From positions 2,480,001 to 2,544,000 of the forward strand of contig JBLDXI010000009.1 of the NCBI GenBank assembly GCA_047495785.1: 64,000 bases of DNA, written 5' to 3'. This DNA comes from Lepidodermella squamata. Lineage: Eukaryota > Gastrotricha. Positions within the stretch are counted from its first letter, which is position 1. Each line of letters opens with the position of its first letter. The position numbers and the translations under genes were made by a program. Below, in pieces: positions 38,436 to 48,800 of the stretch. The notes below the pieces were generated by a model, which saw only the letters and a list, made by a program, of their open reading frames with translations, did not search any database and had not been told where the DNA came from.

Positions 38436-39299
38436 TACACCTTTTTTCATTTGCAATTTCATTATTTTTATTAAAGAAAAACGCGTTTATTTTTTCATGA
38501 TCATCAGCGTATTCATTTAATTCATTTTCTTACTTTTTTCTACCTAAGAATTTACTCGATCTTCGAAGGTTCGCTGTATGCGAATACGAAACCCGAATGG
38601 GATGAATTATATATCAAATTGAAGCTAGATATATAATCTTTTCAAATATGCGATCAGATCGGCAAAATCATTATTTGTTTCGCAGAAACTAAGCAGTAAG
38701 TAGAATGAACTGCAAAGATGTTTTCCTTGGGTAGTTTTTATATTTTATAGGTATAAGGCCCCTCCCTCCTCCCCAAAAACGATTAGAACAATCAGGCGAA
38801 GGTGATATCTCGAGTAGAAGCGATAGAACCTCAAAAAATTTGGCTTTAGTAGCATTTTGGGCAATAGCTTACGCGGGTGCTGAGGTAGTTTTCACAAATA
38901 TTGCTTTGGTTTCATCATGAAATGATGAAATTAGCGAAGACTAAGTAATAGAATAGTTCCTTAGCAGTTATTTGTTGAAAAATAAACATAATTGTAGGTA
39001 AAATCAGAAGAAACTTTCCGAACAACCAGTCGGCTAAAACGTTGAATACCTTCAATAACAAAATGGCATCCAGTCTTTTAATATCACAGCTAGATAGATC
39101 AGATCTCTAGCTTCAATTTGATATATAGTTCACCCCATTCGGGTTTCGTATTCGCATACAGCGAACCTTCGAAGATCGAGTAAATTCTTAGGTAGAAAAA
39201 AGTAAGAAAATGAATTAAATGAATACGCTGATGATCATGAAAAAATAAACGCGTGTTTCTTTAATAAAAATAATGAAATTGCAAAGGAAAAAAGGTGTA
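38436..39299. mobile_element. element with ~194-base terminal inverted repeats
   Basis: The left arm 38436–38629 and right arm 39106–39299 are reverse complements with few mismatches: ends TACACCTTTTTTC, then long shared tracts with CATGATCATCAGCGTATTC and GGTTCGCTGTATGCGAATAC. About 475 bases of unique sequence lie between them. No transposase is seen. TA at both edges may be the target duplication. Confidence 0.8.
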
Positions 39300-39433
39300 T
39301 CCAATTTCACGGCTATATAATTAAAATAACTTTTTAATTGAAGTTCTCACATTTTATTGCTGAAAAATATACATAGGGAATCAGCAAAAATCAGGTTTCT
39401 GTTGCTTCAAGTCACTAGTTTTATAACTGTTAA

Positions 39434-40966
39434 TCAGCGGCTTTGAACGGCGATTTCATACGCTGGCGGTTTGTGGATCAAGCCATTCATGCCGTCTTCA
39501 TACTCAACCTGCGGCGTGGTCAGTTTGAAATTGAAAGGATGCAACATCGCCGTCAGGAAGACAAAATACTCGACGCGGGCCAACGCTTCACCTAAGCAAA
39601 TTCTTGGCCCGATGCCAAATGGCATAAAGTGCGAAGAGTGGCTCAACAACTGCCCATTCTCGCCAATCCACCGATCCGGATTGAAAACCTTCGGCCTATC
39701 CCAGTAATTTTCATCGAAATGAAGAGCGGCGGCGTTGTAGCAAATCAAGGTATTAGCCGGTATGTCGTACCCGGAAATTGTATCAGGCTCATCGAGGTTG
39801 GAATGGAACACAGCCGTCGGAGCTAGCGATGCGTGGCGAAGAACTTCATGCATCACCGCGTCAATGTAAACCAACTGGGGGCGATCGTTCGAGGTCGGCA
39901 AACGGTCTGTATCAATCACCCTATCAATAGCATCTTGACATTTCCGTTGAATTTCAGGGTATTTCGTTAGGTAGAACAACGTCCAGCATAACGCTGTAGC
40001 AGTTGTTTCAGTTCCAGCCAAAAACATTTCCGTCATTATTTCCGCGAACTCACGCAGATTCATGGCTTCATCCTTCTGGCTCTGCGATGCGAGGTACAAA
40101 TCGGGGAAATCGCGAATGTTCTCTGGGTCGAAATCAGCTTTGTGCTCTTCAATAGCTTTCCTCTCCAGCTTTTCAAGCAGATCAACACAGCCTATAGACG
40201 CTTGGATCTGGCTCGGAGTTTTAAAGTATTTCAAAAATGGCAATAGCATGAAAGCAGTGCTTTCGACGGTCGATTGTTTCGTCAGTTCAAAGACGAAATC
40301 TAGAACTTTCTGAAAACTCGGGTCGCTGTAGTGCATGCGTTTTCCGATTACCAATGAGCATATCACGTTGCAGACTGCATTAGTAACCACATTTGTTGGA
40401 TTGAATGACGTCTTATCTTTAGCTAATTTGCTGAAATCATCCAACAAAACAACGACTTCTTCCTGGATCTTGACAACCATCGCCTCCTTACCCATTCCTA
40501 TGTAGAAAGGAAATTCAGATTTTTTGAAAAATTCAAATTTTTTTATACCAAAATCTCGCATAGCTTTTAACCCGAACCGGCGGTGCTTTTTCCATCGGTC
40601 GTTGTTAGCAAACACAATGCCTTCCTGCATTTTTTCGTAGCCGGGAATTCGTTGTTCGAAACGGCCGCTGAACGTTCGACCATGCTCAACCAGGGCCTCG
40701 TGGATTACCTTTGAATCGTTCAAGCAAACCATGCGGATCGGACCCATGTAGAACGTGAAAATTGGGCCGTATTGCTTGGATAAATCACGGAAAAATTCCC
40801 ATAGGATAGGCTTCTTCCCAGCAAACATGAGTTTATTCAAATTTCCAAGCCATGGAACTGGGCTAGGGCCTGGGGGCAGGCGGTGCCTCTTATCCAAAAG
40901 ATACCGCCGATGAGTTAGAAGCAAAAGAAATGCCGGGACAAGAATAGCCAATGCGTAGAAAATCAT
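39434..40966 (-). CDS. cytochrome P450, CYP2 clan, intronless
   Basis: One uninterrupted exon encodes 510 residues, a full-length microsomal P450. It has an N-terminal anchor (1–20), LPPGPSPVPWLGN hinge, WKKHRRF helix C, AGTETTATAL oxygen-binding motif, EVLR (ExxR), FNPDRW, and the haem loop FMPFGIGPRICLG. The CYP2-type PPGP and helix C sequence separate it from the CYP3-clan gene at 20 kb. It probably oxidises lipophilic substrates at the ER; the substrate is unknown. Lack of introns in an intron-rich region may reflect retroposition. A TATATA (complement of 41013–41019) lies ~50 bases upstream, and AATAAA is at the complement of 39353–39358. Confidence 0.92.
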   Translation of the reverse strand: MIFYALAILVPAFLLLLTHRRYLLDKRHRLPPGPSPVPWLGNLNKLMFAGKKPILWEFFRDLSKQYGPIFTFYMGPIRMVCLNDSKVIHEALVEHGRTFSGRFEQRIPGYEKMQEGIVFANNDRWKKHRRFGLKAMRDFGIKKFEFFKKSEFPFYIGMGKEAMVVKIQEEVVVLLDDFSKLAKDKTSFNPTNVVTNAVCNVICSLVIGKRMHYSDPSFQKVLDFVFELTKQSTVESTAFMLLPFLKYFKTPSQIQASIGCVDLLEKLERKAIEEHKADFDPENIRDFPDLYLASQSQKDEAMNLREFAEIMTEMFLAGTETTATALCWTLFYLTKYPEIQRKCQDAIDRVIDTDRLPTSNDRPQLVYIDAVMHEVLRHASLAPTAVFHSNLDEPDTISGYDIPANTLICYNAAALHFDENYWDRPKVFNPDRWIGENGQLLSHSSHFMPFGIGPRICLGEALARVEYFVFLTAMLHPFNFKLTTPQVEYEDGMNGLIHKPPAYEIAVQSR

Positions 40967-41968
40967 TCTTCAATAAATTCTCAAAAATGCGGTTGTTCTG
41001 GAAAATTACTTCCTATATAAAGAGACTGATAAGACTTTACACGTTAAAGTTCGACGTAATCTTATGGTACAATGTTCTCACGTAGACAAGATAAGGACAA
41101 AAATAGTCATTACAGCAAGCTTTATACCAATGTCCACTTTTCTGTGAAATCTTTTGTGAATACCGTAAAAGCTCTTATTCAGGACAAAGCCTAGTCTTGT
41201 CACTTGTCGGGTCTTGAAAATAGGACAAATGGATTTTCCAGGGCTGTTTTGCCTCATTAGCATAGTTTTATTGAATCGTGCAAAAATTTGCCATAATTTA
41301 GTACTTGCACCTTCATCATCGAAAAATCCATGTGGAATAGTTTCAACCACTTTAGGGTGTAACTGCACGATTAATACAAGCATTGGCCAGCTTTTACTAT
41401 TAGTAAGGACGACCACATTGATTCACAGATTCACAGATTCACAGAGCTTCGGGTTGTTAAGGTGGAGGGGGTGCGGTGAATTCAGTAGAAGTGATAGAGA
41501 ATCTCATCATACTGAAGGTTCCATAATATTCATAACGTTTTTTTTGAAAAATGTTCGATGCATGAAGTTGAACGCCTTCCAAAACACGCGAAATGGATAG
41601 TTTCTGTTCTTTCCTTTATGCATTGGGGTCATTAATTTGTAAAATAGCCTATCGATTTCTAGATATTTTAGGTATAAACATGGCTGATTGTATATAGCAA
41701 GAACCATGATATAATCACGCTTGATGGTTGTTTCATCAATCCTTTACCACCACGTGCCAAAAAAGTGTTTGGGTAACACATTTTCATTATTTCAGAAATT
41801 ATCTCCCTTGCAATTTCTCTGACGCAATATAAGACATCTTTATTCATATAATTCATTCTCGAATTTGTAAAACATTCAAAGAATAGCAAGTTATTGCAAT
41901 AAGTACCCATAACTTCCGCGCATCAATCCTATATAGATGATGCTGCAGCTGAACTAAAATTCCGACGT
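40967..41968. other. spacer without a gene
   Basis: Only short, unsupported frames are present. An ATTCACAG unit repeats about four times at 41416–41445. Confidence 0.5.
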
Positions 41969-42867
41969 TCAGAACATACTGTTCACCCTGTCGCAACAAA
42001 TTTGATGGCTAACACCATACTTTTGACTAGCACAATCACAATAGTTTGATGCTGATATCGATGGACAGAAAGGAAGGTGATTAGAAGTACCTCCACCCAT
42101 CGATCTGGAAAAAAGATTGAATGGATTTAGCTTAATAGAAACAAAAATGAAACCCACAATTTTTCTCGAAATGATGGCGGATATGAGTACATGCAGGATA
42201 CAAGCGATGATGTCGAAGTATAGGACGTTCCGTAAGATTGGTACATTTTAGTCAACTGAATCGCTCTAACCACCGGATAGATTGAGCAGCCAGCCAGAAG
42301 AAGCCCGAATAAGCAAGTTATGCTCAAAATTGCAGAGCATTGGTACCGCGAACGAATGCGAAACTCCCGAGTCATTTGCTCCCGATTTACATAGACCCCA
42401 ACTACTACAGGCGGGACGTTTTCTTCATTAGGATCGGATGCAGGCATTGATCCAATCATGTTCGGAGGCTTCCAAGCTAGGATTACAGCTGGAATGGCGC
42501 AGCATAACATTCCAGTAAGTAAGGATAGGGCGGATGTAATTCTGACGCAAGTCCTCATTTGAGATAAAGCACAGGTCCACATGGAATTGCCTCTATAACC
42601 ATACCCTGGGCCATAGCTCGCTCCCATTCTATAACCTGGCCCGTAACCTGGTCCAAAGCCTGAATCAGATGAATTGATGATGACTACATTATTGCCGGAT
42701 GGGACAGATATTTGAGTCGGACCGGATGCTGCATAGCCTGGGGTATGGTGAGGAACAGGCCCAGCTGAAGCAACTGGCTTGTAGGGTGGTGGTGGGGCGG
42801 ATGGAATTCTCAGTTGACGATCACTGACAACTTTTGATTCATCAGTATCCGTCTCAAGGTTTTCCAT
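41969..42867 (-). CDS. PPxY two-membrane-segment protein 3
   Basis: Exons 42867–42158 and 42104–41969 give 281 residues. The Pro/Gly-rich head has PPPPYKP near residue 25 and NNVVIINSSDSG, followed by a GPGYG-type repeat. Then come CALSQMRTCVRITSALSL with TM1 and signature CCAIPAVILAWKPPN, loop, RIRSRYQCSAIL and TM2. The last exon supplies the Cys-rich tail CMYSYPPS ... CPSISASNYCDCAS...ICCD, matching protein 2. It is the first of three head-to-tail copies (proteins 3, 4, 5). An exact phase-2 junction (KL / donor GTGGGT) is shared with protein 5, supporting the gene model. Confidence 0.76.
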
Positions 42868-43477
42868 GATTATTCTATAAGCAATGGCAAGCCAAACTAA
42901 AATAATCTTCTGGCATGCATTGATCAGCTTGTAGTCAGTGTAATTCTAAGCGCGAAATGTTTTTTCTATCAGCTTTTTTCTGTTTGGTGTGGGGTTCGCC
43001 TAGCAATTTCAAGGTAATGAATTATTTACCTATCGTGTGCAGTAGGTTTTCGATCGCGCCTTATAATAAAGAATAACTGATTATTGCAGCTGGCTGCCAA
43101 TTTACCATATTTATTGAATGAATGATTCATCAAATGACAGTTTAATTGAGAGACGAGAATAGAAGGGCACAGAAGGGTTTCTGTAACTCAATCACTAACT
43201 GGAAGATCAAAATAGCTTGCTAATGCAGGTTCCCATGTCAAATTCATTTGATTGATTGTTTGCTTTCTCAGCATGGCTAAGTCTCAGCCGCGGGCCAAGG
43301 CGAACAAGACTTGACTAAGGATTAAGACTAAGGACTAAGCGCAATCGTAATAATAAATTTCCATTCCCCACTGAGCATCATTATCAAAGGTATCAATCTG
43401 AAGAATGAAAGAATTATAGAGTCCTTTCATCTTCAGTGAGTGGATCTTGCCATTATCCTCCAATATTTGGTCGGTAA

Positions 43478-44086
43478 TCAATAGGGGAACGGTGTAGTTG
43501 TTGTTGCCGATAACTCCCTGTGTCTTGCAGAAAACTGGGCCGCTCGTATAATTGGATATATTGAGCATCCAAAAAATGCAACTAGAAAGATGGCGCATAA
43601 AGCTAGTATAATCGCCCGTTGATAGCGCATGCGAATCCTATACTCCCTAGCCATTTGATCGCGGTTCATTCGAGGGCCATTTGGAAGCATCGCAATTGGT
43701 GCAATGTTTTCTTCTTTGAGATCAGCTGCTGGGGTGTGATCAACAGATATCGGACGTTTGTAGGCGTAAATCACTGCTGGGATGGCACAGCAGAGCATTA
43801 GGCTAAACAGGGAGATAACCGATGAGACTTTGGCGCATCTCCTCATCCGCGATAAGGGACATGACCACATCAAGTTTCCATAACCTTGACCGCTCCGACT
43901 CCTCCGTCTTTGCGTATCAAACTGCGGATCAGGGTCTGTATCTATGATGAAGACATCGCCGCCAGATGGTGGCCGGTTTTGTGAAGCTGAACTGCCCGAT
44001 TCGTGCTGCTGTAAACCCAGCGCATGGAAAGGGGCCGAATGCCGTGGAGATGTGCGTGACTTTTTTCTCCCTTTTTCGGGTTCCAT
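43478..44086 (-). CDS. PPxY-family protein 4, tail lost
   Basis: The 202-residue frame has a basic head (KKSRTSPRHS), GGDVFIIDTD in place of NVVIIN, then CPLSRMRRCAKVSSVISLFSLMLCCAIPAVIYAYKRP, loop, RIRMRYQRAIIL and TM2. The PPxY motif itself is absent (NRPPSGG). After TM2 it ends at SATTTTPFPY without the CxYPPS...SYCDC...CC tail of proteins 2, 3 and 5. A remnant, YYYDCA before a stop, occurs in another frame at 43335–43355 behind a TTCTTCAG acceptor. It may be a truncated but still made protein or an early pseudogene. TATAAAA (complement of 44241–44247) lies upstream. Confidence 0.6.
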   Translation of the reverse strand: MEPEKGRKKSRTSPRHSAPFHALGLQQHESGSSASQNRPPSGGDVFIIDTDPDPQFDTQRRRSRSGQGYGNLMWSCPLSRMRRCAKVSSVISLFSLMLCCAIPAVIYAYKRPISVDHTPAADLKEENIAPIAMLPNGPRMNRDQMAREYRIRMRYQRAIILALCAIFLVAFFGCSIYPIIRAAQFSARHRELSATTTTPFPY

Positions 44087-44536
44087 ATTGCCGTTTGCGT
44101 AGATCCTTCTAAAAGCTCAACATTTCATGAAGAATGGTGTCTTCAATTGCTTAGTTTTGCTCGCAGTTAGCGTATTGTAGTGAAAGAGTAAATAATTAAT
44201 ACATGTTGATTGATTTTTCTTTCGATAAAGATTTCGACTGTTTTATACTCATACTAGGCCCCAGTCAGAACTAAGTTGGTTTGAAGGCCCAATTCGATAA
44301 AATGGCTTGAAAGTGTAACATGGTTGACCGTGTTACGTTGCTTCTTTGATTTTTCAGTGTTAGCTATGTGCAGCAGGAATTCTTCTTCCGGAGAAGCCAT
44401 CGTAACAATAATTTCTACCGCAGATGAAAATCATCATTAGGCATCAGGCATATAGGCATTAGGCATTAGGCTTGGATATAGTAAACTTGTCATCGTAAAA
44501 CTTTATTCCACTTGAAAAAATTCAGAAGAATGATGG

Positions 44537-45481
44537 TCAACTTTTAGTAGTGACCTCAATGCAGCATTCGTCGAAGGAATAATCATACAAGCGCGAACGA
44601 GAAACACAATCGCAATATGATCTAATCGATTGTACCCACCGAGCGACGCACACGTTGATAGCATCATAAATAGCTCCGCCCATTTGTCTGTAAGAAACGT
44701 TAATTTTTAGCCAATTAAATCAAAACTTATATTCTCACAATTTTTGTCCGTTTGACGGCGGGTAAGGATATTGACATATTAGCGGCGGAGAGGTTTTAGT
44801 CATTGACGTTGTCGCCTGTGTAGCAGCAGACAACTCGCTGTATCTTGCTGAAAACTGAATCACATTAACTATCGGATAGCATGCGATACCGAAGATAGAA
44901 ATGACCAGAAAGCAGCTCGTCGCCAAAATAATTGCCGTTCGGTAACGCGAACGAATGGCCAGCTGATCGTAGTTAACTACCCTGAATTCATTGGAGATGG
45001 GTGTCGTGACACCAGGCGGATTGACGTTAATGTTGTTGGAATCAGCTTGGCCACCATTACTTGCAACAGGATTCGGCTTTTTGTAAGCGTAAATCATAGC
45101 TGGTATCGCACAGCAAAGCAAGCCAGTGAATAGCGACATCACCGCTGTAACTTGAGCACATTGTTTAAGCTCTGACAAAGCACAGCACATGGCGTTGGTG
45201 TTGCCAAGGAAGAAACCCTGGGTTCTTCGCCGTGAGTGCCATGGGTCGAGCATCATAGTCGGAGCAATAGCAGTATTTATGATGACGACGTTGCCACCCG
45301 GTTGAATTTGGGCAGGGGCTGCAGTTTGAAATCCCTGATGATTCCCGGTATATGATGGAACAGCGACCGTAGGCGGCCTGTAAGGTGGCGGGGCTGCAGA
45401 ATATGGCGGCGGTGGGCGACTGTATTGTCTTTCCATTTCCGGTTCCATTTCCTTTGCTTCTTGTTGAAGCGTCCTGGCCAT
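44537..45481 (-). CDS. PPxY two-membrane-segment protein 5
   Basis: Exons 45481–44739 and 44687–44537 give 297 residues. The head holds two motifs, PPPPYSAAPPPYRPP, and GGNVVIINTAIAP. CALSELKQCAQVTAVMSLFTGLLCCAIPAMIYAYKKPN includes TM1; the loop is followed by RSRYRTAIIL and TM2. The tail reads CQYPYPPS ... CVARWVQSIRSYCDCV...ECC. The donor GTGAGA and acceptor TTCTTACAG hold the same phase as protein 3. AATAAA is at the complement of 44502–44507. It is the best preserved of the family here. Role unknown: the double PPxY predicts recruitment of WW-domain proteins to a membrane. Confidence 0.76.
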
Positions 45482-45573
45482 TGTATCTTCTATTAAGGGT
45501 AGCTCACTCGACCGTTTCCACTCATATGTATATTATCGTAGAAGAAACATGTGTTGTAGTATTCAATCAGTTA

Positions 45574-45795
45574 TCGATTAAACGTTCAGGCTGGTAAATA
45601 ATTCACACAGGTTCAAAATAATCGAATACGAACTTCCCACGCATTCAAGTTGAACCTTTCTATTTCGCTGCATCACCTCCGACAATAAAACAGATTCGTG
45701 AGTCTGAGTCAACTGATTTTACAGGATTCGGAGCCGAAAAACCAAGGCAACAAAACAGCGAGATAAATTACGTTTTGAGTTATTTTCGGAATGTT
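45574..45795. repeat. duplicated flank, copy A
   Basis: This stretch shares ...ACAGGATTCGGA.CC.AAAACCAA.GCAACAAAACAG.. and CAGGCTGG/CGGCTGG..ATTCACAC with 58207–58510. That shows the PPxY loci at 45 and 58 kb were duplicated with flanking DNA. Confidence 0.55.
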
Positions 45796-45860
45796 ATCAT
45801 GAGGAAATTCCATCCGAAATTTACGTTTTAGGATAAAAATCAGGTGAACAAACAGTTTAT

Positions 45861-48800
45861 TTACGACAGTTGTATCATATGGCACTTATCAATGATAAAA
45901 GAATAGAAAACAGCAAAATTCACTAAAATCAGCAGTTTCAGGTTGGCAACTATGAAACCAGCTGCATTTAGAGGATTCGCATCAATGCAAAGCCCTTTAG
46001 TTTCGCATACGCATCGCATGTGGGCGAAATCTGCCGGCGCCAAAACAGCCGCGTACAGCACAAAGCACCCCAACTGGTTGACTGAACCCGATTGGAGATT
46101 ACTGAATCCAACTTGCCAATCTTGCGTTTCCATAAACGCCCCTTCACCAAGGCCACTCAAATCTATCGAATCTAGTTTGGCCCCATTTTGGCTGAATGAT
46201 TCTAGTTTCATCGACGAGGGTGATAAGGTTAAACCAACAAAATTGATGCCCTCCACCATTTTAGAGGCCAATGTCATTGTTTCGGATGAGTTATAAGTGA
46301 CTGTCAAATTTCCGTCGTAACCAATTTGCCATGGTCCGATTTTCAATATTTCAAACAGACTCTTTGTAGCCATACGACAATAAATTGCAGCACTCCATTC
46401 CAAGGGCATTTTTTCGTAATCCGGAAATTCTCGAATTGCTTCAAATGGTTGAGTGGAATTTTCCGACATGTTAGAAACAATATCGACAAACGCATCTGGT
46501 GCTGGCCCAATGTAAGGCTTCCTTGTCGGACATTTGCCAAAATTTCGGCACATACATCGAGACATTGCAATTTCATCACCCCCCCAAGGCTGTATTAAAT
46601 AACGATAGACAAGTTACTGCTCCGTCGTAGCTAGGATCTGGAAACCCAATTGAGAGGTCAAAATTGTTGCTCCTCAAATTAATCTCCATAAATAGACTCG
46701 TAGAATTCACCCCGGCTTCGTCGTAGACAGTGATCACGCCGTTTTTATAGGTGAAGGCTACAAAAATCCAAGGTGCGTTATTTTCTCCATACATCCATCG
46801 CCTGGCTTTTCGAACGTACTTATCCCAAGCATGCTGAAGACCATTTTTCGCATCGTTAGGCCAGAAGTCCAACAACTCAATTTCATCATCGCTTATTTTG
46901 TTCTTCAGGCTGAGGTATTCCTCCGATATTATTAACGTGAAACCGAATTGACCGCCAATATCTAGAACTGACAGAGGAGTCGAAAAATCCCTCCAACCAC
47001 AGTATAGGTAGAACATGACGGTAAAATCTGGACTCATGGCGAAATCTTCGTAAGTAATATATAATATACGGAAGACAAGAAGGGTATATGGGTTTATAAT
47101 CGCCTGAAGGCGATTTTAAACCCATATAACCTGAATGGCTTCCGTATATGTGTGTTATCCGGGTCGTATCGTAAAATTTTCAGGGTTACTAGTATTGTAT
47201 GGTACGCTCTCGCTGAATTTCTATTTATATGGTTTGAAATTAAAAAATCCAACTTAAAAATAATCATGAAATTTGTTTCTTGCTCATTTTTTTCTCGCAT
47301 TCTTCATTTTGCGAGTTTTTGGTTCGTTTTTTACATCAAATTTCCCGCATTTCTCGCATGCTCAACAAATTGCTGTTACTGAATCACAAAATTGGGCTGT
47401 CGGACGCAAGGTGGTTCTGCTCGGTTGGCTTCGGATGGCTATCAATGCGAATTTCAAACGACCCTTCGACTTTCGAACGAAAGGCTGCTATTTGCCATGG
47501 TGTCAGGGATCACTCGATTTTCGAACCATGCCGTTCTGTATCTTCTTGCTTTCCATGTCGCAATCGATGCCCTGTTGCGATTTCTCGGATTCTGGGATCC
47601 AATGCTGCCTGAGCTGTCTTTGATTTCATCGAAAGCTGGCCGATTGTTGCTTGATCCCCGCGACATCCTGGACGAATTCTGCTCTTTCGTCGCGAATTTC
47701 CGGACGAATTCTTCTCTTTCGTCGCGAATTCCGGACGAATTCTGCTCTTTCGTCGCGAAATTCTGGACGAGTTCTGCCCGATTTTGCGAATCTCTGGACG
47801 AGTTCTGCCCGATTTTCACGAGCTCATGGCCAAGTGCTGTTCGATGGAGGTGAATGCTGCCCGATTTGATTTCAATAAAATCGTTTTGAAGTGTTGCTTG
47901 AACTTTTTTGGGTTTCTCTTGTGTGTTTGACAAGTGGGGATTTTGGTGATATTTTCTGGACAAGCGGGCATTTTTTGATATAAAAATATCAAAAAATCCC
48001 TGCCTGTTTAGAAAATATCAAAAAATCCCTGCTTGGAAGAAGGTTTTATGAGTTTATAATTCGGCCATTAAGAAGGCATATTTTACGATACGATCCGGAT
48101 AACTAACGGATATCCATCGCTAGGGCTATCAAATTTAGCGAATAATTGCATTCCAGCTGATTCGAATGGACCTTTAGTCGATGCAATCAATCGGCGGGTT
48201 GAAACTTGTCGCATTCCTTTACCGGTTACGAAATCGTGAGTCCATGATTGCATGTCGTCTAGCTCGACTAACGGCCAGTATCCGATCAGTTGATCCGACA
48301 AGGATAAGGTATTAATTGCTTTTTCACTTTCATCGCAAGGTCGACCAAAACGGCATGTACATGGTATTCGCGAGATGGAAGACCCACTTAGTACCCCATC
48401 AGTCAAAGTTAGACAAGTCATGGCATCTCCTTATAACGGAAGAATTGTTTTAATTAGTATAATTAATGCCTAGTGTGACTTACCGTGGTTCATTCCACCA
48501 AACCTGAAACCAGTAATATGTGAAGTTTTGCAATTCGAAGATATTTGTTCCAAGGAAGAATCGCCATTTAAACTTCCAATAAAAGATCCAGAAGATGAAA
48601 AGACATTCCAAAAGTTACTTTCAGAATCAAGAGTTAGAGCTCGGAAAATCCATTGATCAGAGGGCCAAATGTTATCATTTTTGCAGTAATTAATGGTAGA
48701 GACTATTCTAGTATCACTGAAAAATTCAGCCATGCTGCCTCTGCTGCCGGATGGCTTGCGTATGAAGAACGCCAATGAAAAATTTGAAATCGTATTTCTT

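Noticed and set aside
47273-47853. Overlapping plus-strand open frames over the minisatellite
   Set aside because: They read the repeat in several frames, lack family matches and lie inside the inverted-repeat element.
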